This document shows, piece by piece, positions 52,804 through 60,886 of a DNA stretch of 64,000 bases (positions are counted from its first letter, which is position 1; the number at the start of each line of letters is the position of its first letter). Under the pieces are notes generated by a model. That model ran no database searches. It had not been told where the DNA came from and was given only the letters and a program-made list of their open reading frames with translations. The stretch is from Streptomyces sp. L-9-10 (GTDB taxonomy: Bacteria > Actinomycetota > Actinomycetes > Streptomycetales > Streptomycetaceae). Location of the stretch: the NCBI RefSeq assembly GCF_004151105.1, contig NZ_PHRF01000095.1, positions 1 to 64,000 of the forward strand, given 5' to 3'. The translations under genes and the position numbers were made by a program.

Positions 52804-54363
52804 TCAGTCCCTGCGGTACTGCGCGGGCGAGTTCCTCGTCGCCGGGTCCTCGTACGCGCCCGCCGTTCCCCGGTCCACGTGGAAGGTGGTCAGCGTGGAC
52901 ACGGGCGAGGCGGGATCCCGGCGGTCCTCGATCACCCGCATATGGGTGGTGAAGCGCTCCGGTGTCACCTCGTACACGTCGTAGCCGTACCGGTTTCCCT
53001 CGAAGTACTGGAGGTGCGGATTGGCCCGGCCCATGAGCGGGCCGTTGGTCGCGTTCCACTCCGGGTCGTACGCGCTGGACGTCACCGAGTGCGCCGTGAA
53101 CTCCGTACCGATGACGGGCGATTCCGTGTCGTCGTAGTCCGGCCTGATGTCATCGACGAACGCCGAGTGCCAGTCCCCCGTGAGGACGACGAGGTCCTCC
53201 AGACCGCTGGTACGGACATGGCCGAGCACCTCCTTGCGCTCGGCGAGGAAGCCGTCCCACTGGTCGGTGAACATGTACGAACCGCCGGGCGAGCCGCGCA
53301 GCTGGCTGAGCATGATCGAGTTGGCCCAGATGTGCCAGGAGTCGGGGGCGCGGTCGACGGTCCTCTTGAGCCACGCCTTCTGGTCGGCGCCGAGGATCGT
53401 GCCGTCCGGGAGGTTCTGCGCGGAGCGGTACTGCCGCAGATCCAGCACGGCCAGCTCCAGCAGATCGCCCCAGCGGCGTACCCGGTGGATGTCCGGGTCG
53501 GGCAGGGCGGAGTCACCGGCGTCGCGGTGCGGCAGATGCTCGTACCACGCCTGGTAGGCGGCTGCCCGGCGCTGGAGGAACGGCGCCCCGCCGCCCGTAC
53601 CGCTGTAGTCGTTGGCGACCTCGTGGTCGTCCCAGGTCAGGAACCAGGGGTGGGCCGCGTGCGCCTCGCGCAGCGACGGATCGCCCTTGTAGAGCGCGTG
53701 GCGCTTGCGGTAGTCGGCGAGCGTGTAGATCATCGGGCCGTTGTTGTCGCGGACGACCTCGCCGCCCTCGGGCCCGTACTCGTAGATGTAGTCGCCGAGA
53801 TGGATGACGAAGTCCAGCCGCTCACGGGCGATCCCGCGCAGTGCCGCGTAGTAACCCTGCGGGTAGTTCTGGCAGTTGGCCGCGGCGAAGCGGACACTCC
53901 CCACGCGTCCCGAGGGCGCGGTCCTGGTCCTGCCGAGCCTGCTGGTACGGCCCAGCGCGGTGAACGCGTACCAGTACGCGCGGCCCGGACGCAGGCCGTG
54001 GACCGGTACGTGCACGCTGTGCCCGAGCGTCGCGGACGCGGGGGCCGTGCCCCGGGCGACGACCCGGCGCAGCGCCCGGTCCTCGGCCACGACCCAGCGC
54101 ACCTCGACGACCTCCGGCAGCGGCTGTTCACCGGGCTCGGCGAACGGCTCGGGCGCGAGGCGCGTCCACAGCACCACGCTCGTGGGCTGCGGATCGCCCG
54201 AGGCGACGCCGAGCGTGAAAGGAGCGGCGTCGTACGTCGAGCCGAGCGCCTCGGCGGCCTCGCGGGCCTGCGCGGGCGAGAGCCCGGCGCTCAGCGGCCA
54301 GACCACGTTGAGCGCTCCGGCGGCTCCGGCCGCCTTGAGCAGATCGCGTCGGTTCAGTTTCAT
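52804..54363 (-). CDS. phoD: PhoD-type alkaline phosphatase, TAT-exported
   Basis: A 519-residue protein from ATG MKLNRRDLLKAAGAAGAL, a twin-arginine signal peptide. An N-terminal beta domain (FTLGVASGDPQPTSVVLWTRL) precedes the metallophosphatase core: IHLGDYIYEYGPEG, TWDDHEVANDY, LVVLTGDWHSAFVDDI and the ANPHLQYFEGNRYGYDVYEV C-terminal part, as in Bacillus and Streptomyces PhoD. It hydrolyses phosphomono- or diesters outside the cell with Fe/Ca cofactors. It is translationally coupled (ATGA) to the small upstream gene. No PHO box was recognised. Confidence 0.94.
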   Translation of the reverse strand: MKLNRRDLLKAAGAAGALNVVWPLSAGLSPAQAREAAEALGSTYDAAPFTLGVASGDPQPTSVVLWTRLAPEPFAEPGEQPLPEVVEVRWVVAEDRALRRVVARGTAPASATLGHSVHVPVHGLRPGRAYWYAFTALGRTSRLGRTRTAPSGRVGSVRFAAANCQNYPQGYYAALRGIARERLDFVIHLGDYIYEYGPEGGEVVRDNNGPMIYTLADYRKRHALYKGDPSLREAHAAHPWFLTWDDHEVANDYSGTGGGAPFLQRRAAAYQAWYEHLPHRDAGDSALPDPDIHRVRRWGDLLELAVLDLRQYRSAQNLPDGTILGADQKAWLKRTVDRAPDSWHIWANSIMLSQLRGSPGGSYMFTDQWDGFLAERKEVLGHVRTSGLEDLVVLTGDWHSAFVDDIRPDYDDTESPVIGTEFTAHSVTSSAYDPEWNATNGPLMGRANPHLQYFEGNRYGYDVYEVTPERFTTHMRVIEDRRDPASPVSTLTTFHVDRGTAGAYEDPATRNSPAQYRRD

Positions 54364-54938
54364 GCCCGTCCCCCCGAGGCCGTCAGAGTCAGCGAGAGCG
54401 CGTCGGCGTAACCGTCGTTGGAGACCCCGGAGCCGGACCGGGTGAAGACGAGCAGCACCCGCGCGGACCGGGCGCCGGGCGGCACGGCGGCCTGGGCGCT
54501 CCGCTCGACCAGCGCGGTCCGGCCGCCGCGTTCGGCCGCGGTGACCGGGCCGAGCACGGACAGGGCGACGGGTGTGCCCCTGCCGTCGCGGAACTCGACC
54601 GACAGCCTGGCGCCGTCCTCCTGCGTGGCGTACCCGCCGAGCCACCCGGAAACGGCGTACCGCACACGCCCGGCATCCACGGCGGCGCGGCCGGCCGGCC
54701 CATCGACGGGCAGCGGGACGTCCTGGACGAGGGCGGTGCGCGGGCTGTTCCCGCCGGAGAAGAACCGGCTGCCACGGTGTGCGGGGCCGGGGTCCGCGGA
54801 GGTGGGATAGCCGTTCCCGACGTCGTACCCGACGAGCGCGGGCGCGCCTTCCCGTACGACCCAACCGTGAACGGCGGACACGGGCTCGGCACTCCCTCCG
54901 GGTCCACGCTCGGCGTCACCATTGACGAGCAGGTTCAC
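54360..54938 (-). CDS. Jelly-roll-like (carbohydrate-binding-like) protein coupled to PhoD
   Basis: A 192-residue protein starting MNLLVNGDAERGPGG, the usual first strand of CBM-like jelly rolls. Later strands are GSRFFSGGNSPRTALVQDVPL, YAVSGWLGGYATQEDGARLSVEF and GYADALSLTLTAS. No signal peptide is visible, although its partner PhoD is exported. Its stop overlaps the phoD start by four bases. It could bind PhoD and travel with it, or act inside the cell. An upstream start with a signal was sought, but the preceding sequence is not coding-like. Confidence 0.78.
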   Translation of the reverse strand: MNLLVNGDAERGPGGSAEPVSAVHGWVVREGAPALVGYDVGNGYPTSADPGPAHRGSRFFSGGNSPRTALVQDVPLPVDGPAGRAAVDAGRVRYAVSGWLGGYATQEDGARLSVEFRDGRGTPVALSVLGPVTAAERGGRTALVERSAQAAVPPGARSARVLLVFTRSGSGVSNDGYADALSLTLTASGGRA

Positions 54939-55091
54939 AAGCGCCTCCTGAGTCGACAGTCGTCACAGGGCATCACAACAGGCGGTCATGAACCAGGGGC
55001 TGATGGGGGATTGCGGCCCGGTGCGGTGTGCCTCCGGCGGGGGGCGGGGCGGGTGCGGGGTGCGGGGTGCGGTCGCCGGGTTGCGGTCTCG

Positions 55092-55161
55092 TTGCCGTGG
55101 GCCGGGGTCCGGGGCCTCCGGAGGCACATGTCCGGAGGCCCCGGCCCCCGGCCCACGGCAA
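55092..55161. terminator. Very long hairpin (31-bp stem)
   Basis: Arms 55092-55122 and 55131-55161 pair at 30 of 31 positions around an 8-base loop (GGCACATG). It lies about 215 bases after the malic enzyme stop and upstream of the phoD operon, so it may stop transcription in either direction. Confidence 0.7.
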
Positions 55162-55230
55162 CAACCCGCGCACAACCACCGGCCTCAGCCGAAACGCACC
55201 CCGGACACGCCCCCCAGCCGGAGGCGAACC

Positions 55231-55319
55231 GCGCCACCCGGCAACAACCCGCACCACACCACCGGCCCCAGCCGAAGACGACCGCGCCCCGGACCACAGC
55301 CCGCACACAAAAACCGGCC
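55231..55319. repeat. Second copy of the 89-bp dispersed repeat
   Basis: It starts GCGCCACCCGGCAACAACCC and is an inverted match to 50664-50752. The internal motif ACCGGCC(C/T)CAGCC also occurs at 55179-55192 and 55312-55325, so the element is built from tandem units. Confidence 0.75.
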
Positions 55320-55375
55320 CGAGCCGAAAGGCACCCCGGACCACGCCCCCCGCCGGACGGCGCACCGCCGGACGG

Positions 55376-56605
55376 CTACCGGCGCGCCACGCCCTCCGAT
55401 CGCGCCGCCGCCGCCACCGCCGCCGTCACCGCCGGCGCCACCCGCTCGTCGAACGGCGACGGAATCACATAGTCCGCCGCCAGCTCCTCGCCGACCACGT
55501 CGGCCAACGCGTTCGCCGCCGCGATCTTCATGCCCTCCGTGATCCGGGACGCCCGGACCTGGAGCGCGCCCGCGAAGATCCCCGGGAAGGCGAGCACGTT
55601 GTTGATCTGGTTCGGGTAGTCGGAGCGCCCGGTGGCCACGACGGACGCGTACTGGTGCGCGATGTCCGGGTGGACCTCCGGGTTCGGGTTGGCCATCGCG
55701 AAGACGAACGCGCCCGGCGCCATCGACGCGACCGCCGGCTCCGGGACCGTGCCGCCGGAGACGCCGATGAAGACGTCCGCGCCGGAGAGCGCGGCTTCCA
55801 GCGAGCCGGAGAGCCCGGCGCGGTTGGTGATCTCGGCCAGTTCGCGCTTGACGTCGGTGAGGTCGTCGCGGTCGCGGCTGACGACGCCCCTGCGGTCGGC
55901 GACCGCGACATCTCCGATGCCCGCCTCCAGCAGGAACTTGGCGATGGCGACCCCGGCCGCCCCCGCGCCCGAGATGACGGCGCGCAGTTCGCCGAGCTCG
56001 CGCTTCGTCAGTTTCGCCGCGTTGCGCAGGGCGGCGAGCGTCACGACGGCCGTGCCGTGCTGGTCGTCGTGGAAGACGGGGATGTCCAGTCGTTCCTGGA
56101 GCCTGCGCTCGATCTCGAAGCAGCGCGGCGCCGAGATGTCTTCGAGGTTGACGCCGCCGAAGGACGGCGCGAGCCGCACGACGGTGTCGATGATCTCGTC
56201 CGTGTCGGTGGTCGCGAGCGCCAGCGGCACCGCGTCGACCCCGCCGAACTGCTTGAACAGGATCGCCTTGCCCTCCATCACGGGGAGCGAGGCCTCCGGC
56301 CCGATGTCGCCGAGTCCGAGCACCGCCGTACCGTCCGTCACGACGGCGACGACCTGCGACTTCCAGGTGTAGTCGTGCACCAGCTCGGGCCGCTCGGCGA
56401 TCGCGCTGCACACCTTCGCGACCCCGGGGGTGTACGCGAGGGACAGATCGTCCTTGTCACGCACCGGCACGGTGGCCTGGATGGCCATCTTGCCGCCGCG
56501 GTGCAGCGTGAAGGCCGGATCGAAGGGCTCGTCCGGAGCACTCCCCGTACCGCCCTGGTTGTCGGTGGCGCTGTCGCTGCGAGGATTGACAATCTCCGCT
56601 GCCAT
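55376..56605 (-). CDS. NAD(P)-dependent malic enzyme
   Basis: A 409-residue malic enzyme of the short bacterial type without a phosphotransacetylase domain. Motifs are LSLAYTPGVAKVC, GLGDIGPEASLPVMEGKA (catalytic Lys region), FHDDQHGTAVV (metal-binding Asp pair) and a Rossmann loop AVISGAGAAGVAIAKFLL. It converts malate to pyruvate plus CO2 with reduced nicotinamide nucleotide. Coenzyme choice cannot be read safely from the sequence. The family is known in Streptomyces to influence storage-lipid and antibiotic supply. Confidence 0.95.
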   Translation of the reverse strand: MAAEIVNPRSDSATDNQGGTGSAPDEPFDPAFTLHRGGKMAIQATVPVRDKDDLSLAYTPGVAKVCSAIAERPELVHDYTWKSQVVAVVTDGTAVLGLGDIGPEASLPVMEGKAILFKQFGGVDAVPLALATTDTDEIIDTVVRLAPSFGGVNLEDISAPRCFEIERRLQERLDIPVFHDDQHGTAVVTLAALRNAAKLTKRELGELRAVISGAGAAGVAIAKFLLEAGIGDVAVADRRGVVSRDRDDLTDVKRELAEITNRAGLSGSLEAALSGADVFIGVSGGTVPEPAVASMAPGAFVFAMANPNPEVHPDIAHQYASVVATGRSDYPNQINNVLAFPGIFAGALQVRASRITEGMKIAAANALADVVGEELAADYVIPSPFDERVAPAVTAAVAAAARSEGVARR

Positions 56606-57136
56606 GTGGATGACCCCTTAAGTCTTCATCAGTTGAGGGTTGCCGCTCCTGGTCAAGGAGGGGTGGGTGGGCACCGCGTGCGCGATCCGCGCCGGGTTGG
56701 TCCGCTCGGCGCTGAAAGGTGACAACTACGCGCGGGCGCGCCGCACACGCGCCCTGAGCCCCGGATGAGGGGTGTAATCATCCTTCTTACCGGACGGACC
56801 ACGTCGTCCACGAGTCCGTATCTCCCCGGCATCTCCCCGGTGAGATGACTCATAGCCGAATATTCGGACACTTCCGATAAGCGGCATGAACCACGCCCCA
56901 GAAAGAAGACGGGCCGGAGATTATCCGGCCGGAAGAAGGTATTCCAGCAGATGGTCCGGTCTTGATGTACCGCCACGCCGGGGGCAGGGGGTCTCCCGTT
57001 ACCCGATTTTGACATGCCCGGTCCCCTGAATGGGCCAGTCCGAATGGCAAGATGCCCTAATCACACTCGGTCGCGACACTCGAAGACGCGTGCTCGGCCA
57101 TTTGGCAGCTCCCTCATCCGCCGGAGGATCCTGATC
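56606..57136. other. Divergent region between malic enzyme and the ABC transporter operon
   Basis: 531 bases without a credible gene. It contains a perfect 12-bp palindrome CCGAATATTCGG (56856-56867) and a hairpin GGCCGGA-GATTA-TCCGGCC (about 56912-56930). On the minus strand the hairpin is followed by a pyrimidine-rich CGTCTTCTTTCT. Promoters for both flanking operons must lie here, and a small leftward RNA ending at the hairpin is possible. Confidence 0.55.
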
Positions 57137-58102
57137 ATGACCGCAAGCACCACTCGCCGGACGACCGCCGCGAAGTCCAGGATCGCCGCGGTCGGCGCGC
57201 TCGCGGTCGCGGGCACCCTGCTGCTGACCGCTTGTGGCGACCAGACCGAAGGCGCCAAGAAGAAGGACAGCGGCTCCTCCGCCGGGGCCAAGGCCCCGCT
57301 CTTCGACCAGCTGCCGAAGGCGATCCAGGACAAGGGCGTCGTCAAGGTCGGCTCGGACATCGCGTACCCGCCGGTGGAATTCAAGGACAAGTCCGGCAAG
57401 ACCGTCGGCATCGACCCGGATCTCGCCGACGCGCTCGGCAAGCAGCTCGGCGTGAAGTTCGAGTTCGAGAACGGCACCTTCGACACCCTGCTGACCGGTC
57501 TGCGGTCCAAGCGGTACGACATCGCCATGTCGGCCATGACGGACACGAAGGACCGGCAGAACGGTGTGGACGGCGACACCGGCAAGAAGGTCGGCGAGGG
57601 CGTCGACTTCATCGACTACTTCACCGCCGGTGTCTCGATCTACACCAAGAAGGGCGACGACAAGGGCATCACCACCTGGTCCGACCTCTGCGGCAAGAAG
57701 ATGGTCGTCCAGCGCGGCACCGTCTCCCACGATCTGGCCAAGGCCGAGAGCGGGAAGTGCACGCAGGCCGGCAAGGGCAAGATCACGCTGGAGGCCTTCG
57801 ACAACGACCTGGAGGCGCAGACCCGGCTGCGCGGCGGCGGCGCGGACGCCGGTTCCAGTGACTTCCCGGTCGCGGCGTACGCGGTGAAGACCTCGGGCGG
57901 CGGCAATGACTTCCAGCTGGTCGGTGAGCAGGTCGAGGCGGCTCCGTACGGTATCGCCGTCGCCAAGAACAACCCGCTGACGAAGGCGCTCCAGTCCGCG
58001 CTGGACGCGATCATCAAGAACGGCGAGTACGACAAGGTCATCGCCAAGTGGGGCGTCGCGGACGGCGCGGTCAAGGAAGCCAAGCTCAACGGCGGTTCCT
58101 GA
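57137..58102 (+). CDS. Amino-acid ABC transporter substrate-binding lipoprotein
   Basis: A 321-residue protein with a lipoprotein signal: basic N-terminus, hydrophobic stretch and lipobox LTAC with lipidated Cys33. The mature part is a type II periplasmic-binding fold (family 3): GVVKVGSDIAYPPVEFKDKSGKTVGIDPDL, SAMTDTKDRQ, MVVQRGTVSHDL and PYGIAVAKNNP. It should bind a polar or acidic amino acid such as glutamate outside the membrane. First gene of a three-gene operon. Confidence 0.95.
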   Translation: MTASTTRRTTAAKSRIAAVGALAVAGTLLLTACGDQTEGAKKKDSGSSAGAKAPLFDQLPKAIQDKGVVKVGSDIAYPPVEFKDKSGKTVGIDPDLADALGKQLGVKFEFENGTFDTLLTGLRSKRYDIAMSAMTDTKDRQNGVDGDTGKKVGEGVDFIDYFTAGVSIYTKKGDDKGITTWSDLCGKKMVVQRGTVSHDLAKAESGKCTQAGKGKITLEAFDNDLEAQTRLRGGGADAGSSDFPVAAYAVKTSGGGNDFQLVGEQVEAAPYGIAVAKNNPLTKALQSALDAIIKNGEYDKVIAKWGVADGAVKEAKLNGGS

Positions 58103-58145
58103 TTCCGCGCCCACTCGAAGGCTCTGAAAGGCAGAGGCAACATCC

Positions 58146-59096
58146 GTGACGGTTGACATCGACAAGTCGGACGACCCCAAGGAAGGCCCGCGGGACGTGT
58201 CGTCCACCGCACCGGAATCCATCAAGGCGATTCCGGTGCGGCACTACGGGCGGTACGTGTCCGCGGTCGTCGCGCTCGGCGTGCTGGTCGCGCTCGTGTA
58301 CGCGTTCGCCCAGGCGGATGTGAACTGGGGCGCCATCCCCGACTACTTCTTCGACGGCCAGATCCTGACCGGCGTCAAGAACACCGTGATCATCACGGTG
58401 CTCGCGATGCTCCTCGGCGTGGTGCTCGGCATCGTCCTGGCGGTGATGCGGCTCTCCAAGAACCCGGTGACGTCCGCCATCGCCTGGTTCTACATCTGGT
58501 TCTTCCGCGGCACGCCGGTCTACGTGCAGCTGCTGGTCTGGTTCAACCTGGGCATCGTCTTCGAGTACATCAACCTCGGGCCCGTCTACAAGGACGAGTG
58601 GTCCTCGTTCATGACGCCGTTCCTGTGCGCGCTGCTGGGCCTCGGGCTCAATGAGGCGGCGTACATGGCGGAGATCTGCCGGGCCGGCCTCCAGGCCGTC
58701 GACGAGGGCCAGACCGAGGCGGCGCACGCGCTGGGCATGAGCCACGCCAAGACGCTGCGCCGGGTCGTCGTGCCCCAGGCGATGCGGGTGATCGTGCCGC
58801 CCACGGGCAACGAGGTCATCAACATGCTGAAGACCTCGTCGCTGGCGGTGGCGGTGCAGTACACCGAGCTGCTGCGCTCGACCCAGAACGTGGCGCAGAC
58901 CTCGGGCGCCACGGTGGAGATGCTGTTCCTTGCGGCGGCCTGGTACATGATCCTGACGTCGGTGCTCAGCATCGGCCAGTACTACCTGGAGCGGCACTAC
59001 GCGCGCGGGTCGAGCCGCAGCCTGTCGATGACCCCGTTCCAGCGCGTCCGCGTCAACCTGCTGTCCCTCGGCCGGCCCAAGGGAGGCATGGCATGA
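58146..59096 (+). CDS. Amino-acid ABC transporter permease
   Basis: A 316-residue permease with a GTG start, 43 bases after the binding-protein gene. After a 30-residue cytoplasmic N-terminus there are about five or six membrane segments (YVSAVVALGVLVALVYAFA, VIITVLAMLLGVVLGIVLAV, and others). The family motif for ATPase contact is EAAHALGMSHAKTLRRVVVPQAM. A single permease suggests a homodimer. It overlaps the ATPase gene by four bases. Confidence 0.95.
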   Translation: MTVDIDKSDDPKEGPRDVSSTAPESIKAIPVRHYGRYVSAVVALGVLVALVYAFAQADVNWGAIPDYFFDGQILTGVKNTVIITVLAMLLGVVLGIVLAVMRLSKNPVTSAIAWFYIWFFRGTPVYVQLLVWFNLGIVFEYINLGPVYKDEWSSFMTPFLCALLGLGLNEAAYMAEICRAGLQAVDEGQTEAAHALGMSHAKTLRRVVVPQAMRVIVPPTGNEVINMLKTSSLAVAVQYTELLRSTQNVAQTSGATVEMLFLAAAWYMILTSVLSIGQYYLERHYARGSSRSLSMTPFQRVRVNLLSLGRPKGGMA

Positions 59097-59854
59097 CCCA
59101 GATGGTGAAGGCCGAGGGCGTACACAAGTCCTTCGGCGCCGCCCACATCCTCAAGGGCATCGACCTGGAGGTCGCCCCGCGCGAGGTCTTCTGTCTGATC
59201 GGCCCGTCCGGCTCCGGCAAGTCGACCTTCCTGCGGTGCATCAACCACCTGGAGAAGATCAACGCGGGCCGGCTGTCGGTCGACGGCGAGCTGGTCGGCT
59301 ACCGCCAGAAGGGCGACAAGCTGTACGAGCTGAAGGACAGCGAGGTCGCCAGGAAGCGCCGGGACATCGGCATGGTCTTCCAGCGCTTCAATCTCTTTCC
59401 GCATATGACGGCGGTCGAGAACATCATGGAGGCGCCGGTCCAGGTGCGCGGCGAGGCGAAGGCCGTGGCCCGCGCCCGTGCCGAGCGGCTGCTGGACCGG
59501 GTCGGGCTCTCCGACAAGGCCGGCAGCTATCCGTCGCAGCTCTCCGGCGGCCAGCAGCAGCGGGTGGCGATCGCCCGCGCGCTGGCGATGGAGCCCAAGC
59601 TGATGCTCTTCGACGAGCCCACGTCGGCGCTCGACCCGGAGCTGGTGGGCGATGTGCTCGACGTGATGCGCGATCTGGCGCAGGACGGCATGACGATGAT
59701 CGTGGTCACCCATGAGATGGGCTTCGCGCGGGAGGTCGGTGACGCGCTGGTCTTCATGGACGACGGTGTGGTCGTCGAATCGGGCCATCCGCGCGAGGTG
59801 CTGACGAACCCTCAGCACGACCGGACGAAGTCGTTCCTGTCGAAGGTGCTGTAG
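59093..59854 (+). CDS. Amino-acid ABC transporter ATP-binding protein
   Basis: A 253-residue ATPase with Walker A GPSGSGKST (37-45), Q-loop GMVFQRFNLFPHMT, signature LSGGQQQR, Walker B LMLFDEPTSALD and switch His VVTHE. It is the GlnQ/HisP type that powers polar amino-acid import. ATGA overlap with the permease gene indicates one operon. A terminator follows 13 bases after the stop. Confidence 0.97.
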   Translation: MTQMVKAEGVHKSFGAAHILKGIDLEVAPREVFCLIGPSGSGKSTFLRCINHLEKINAGRLSVDGELVGYRQKGDKLYELKDSEVARKRRDIGMVFQRFNLFPHMTAVENIMEAPVQVRGEAKAVARARAERLLDRVGLSDKAGSYPSQLSGGQQQRVAIARALAMEPKLMLFDEPTSALDPELVGDVLDVMRDLAQDGMTMIVVTHEMGFAREVGDALVFMDDGVVVESGHPREVLTNPQHDRTKSFLSKVL

Positions 59855-59867
59855 AAGGCGGTGCGGC

Positions 59868-59913
59868 ACGCGTGAGGGGCGGCACGGACCCGTCCGTACC
59901 GCCCCTCACGCGT
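59868..59913. terminator. Bidirectional terminator after the ABC transporter operon
   Basis: Arms of 22 bases (59868-59889 and 59892-59913, 21 matching) have a 2-base centre and start ACGCGTGAGGGGCGG. It lies between convergent transcription units (ABC operon and methyltransferase). Confidence 0.9.
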
Positions 59914-59956
59914 ATACCGGCCCCGGTCCGGCTCAGCTCGGCCCCGCTCCGTCCGC

Positions 59957-60004
59957 TGCCTGCTTGAGTGCCTGCTTGAGTGCCTACTTGAGTGCCTACT
60001 TGAG
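59957..60004. repeat. Four 12-bp tandem units over the methyltransferase stop codon
   Basis: Two TGCCTGCTTGAG units and two TGCCTACTTGAG units run head to tail. On the minus strand they read CTC AAG TAG GCA, so the Leu-Lys-stop end of the methyltransferase is repeated in frame downstream of its true stop. A second TAG follows, then CAG in the last two units. Confidence 0.92.
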
Positions 60005-60796
60005 CGCGAGGAGGAGGGAGTCGGACGGTGAGGACCAGACCGTCCGTACCTCGTCGAAGCCCGCGTCACGCAGCTTCCGCGCGTGCCAGTCCACGGATGG
60101 AGTATCGCCTTCCGCGTGTTCGCCGTAGATCCTGAAGCGCTCGGCGGTCGGTTCCGCGAGGACCGGGTCCCGGCCGGCCAGCTCCCACCAGTCCGCCCAG
60201 TCGAGGGCGCCCGCGGCCTTGGCACGGTCCATTCCGGCATGCCGGTGGGCGCGTTCGATCGCGTTGATCCTGGGGGTGGAACCGTCCGTCATATGGTCGG
60301 CGTTCATGACCACGCCGCCGTCCCTGACCAGGCCCGCGAGCTGCCCGTACAGCACCGCGAGCGGCTCGGCGCGCAGCCAGTGGAGGGCGGTCGCGGTGAG
60401 TACGGCGTCGTACGGGCCGCCCGGCAGGAGCGCCGTCCAGCCCGGGTCCTTCAGGTCGGCGGTCACGAAGCTCACGCGCTCGTCCCCGGCGAAGTAGCCG
60501 CGGGCGATGGCGAGGAGCGCGGGGTCGAGGTCGACGCCGGTGCTGGTCGCTCCGGGGAACCGGCGGAGCAGCCTGTCCGTGATACTTCCCGTGCCACAGG
60601 CGAGATCGAGCACTCTCGGCTCGGGGCCCACCGCGGCTTCGACCATGTCCAGCATGACCCGGAAGCGCTCCTCGCGGTCGGGCATGTACCACTCCTGCTG
60701 GCGGTCCCAGCTCTCCTGCCAGCCGCGCCAGTCGGTCCCCGCAGCCGTGGTTCCCGCAGCCGTGGTTCCGGCACTCGCGGTTCCCGTCTCCGTCAT
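59996..60796 (-). CDS. Class I SAM-dependent methyltransferase
   Basis: A 266-residue protein from ATG MTETGTASAG, with GGAGGAGGG upstream. An N-terminal Ala/Gly/Thr segment has a short repeat (TTAAGTTAAGT). The Rossmann core has VLDLACGTGSITDRLL (motif I), STGVDLDPALLAIA (motif II), FVTADLKDPGW and AVLTATALHWL. The C-terminal half resembles small-molecule methyltransferases. Substrate unknown. It is divergent from the CGNR gene across 90 bases. Confidence 0.9.
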   Translation of the reverse strand: MTETGTASAGTTAAGTTAAGTDWRGWQESWDRQQEWYMPDREERFRVMLDMVEAAVGPEPRVLDLACGTGSITDRLLRRFPGATSTGVDLDPALLAIARGYFAGDERVSFVTADLKDPGWTALLPGGPYDAVLTATALHWLRAEPLAVLYGQLAGLVRDGGVVMNADHMTDGSTPRINAIERAHRHAGMDRAKAAGALDWADWWELAGRDPVLAEPTAERFRIYGEHAEGDTPSVDWHARKLRDAGFDEVRTVWSSPSDSLLLALK

Positions 60797-60886
60797 GGAA
60801 ACCCTCCTCCGTAATACCCTAGAAGCACAACCAGCCATTACACCGATTTCCCTCCAGACCCTAGACCGCTTCCGTAAGGACTACAA

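Larger units (their letters stand above)
54939..55375. other. Repeat-rich intergenic region between malic enzyme and the phoD operon
   Basis: 437 bases without a gene. It holds a 31-bp-stem hairpin (55092-55161), tandem 60-80 bp units at about 55158-55345 and one arm of the inverted 89-bp repeat. The phoD operon promoter must be at its left end (54939-55090). Confidence 0.7.

Noticed and set aside
50664..55319. Insertion sequence bounded by the inverted 89-bp repeats
   Set aside because: No transposase lies between them and the enclosed genes are ordinary core genes, so the repeats are treated as dispersed intergenic elements.
59957..60004. CTTGAGT-like motifs as a HAIR operator
   Set aside because: The ACTTGAG repeats are direct, lack the inverted ACTCAAG arm at 7-base spacing, and lie at a gene 3' end.
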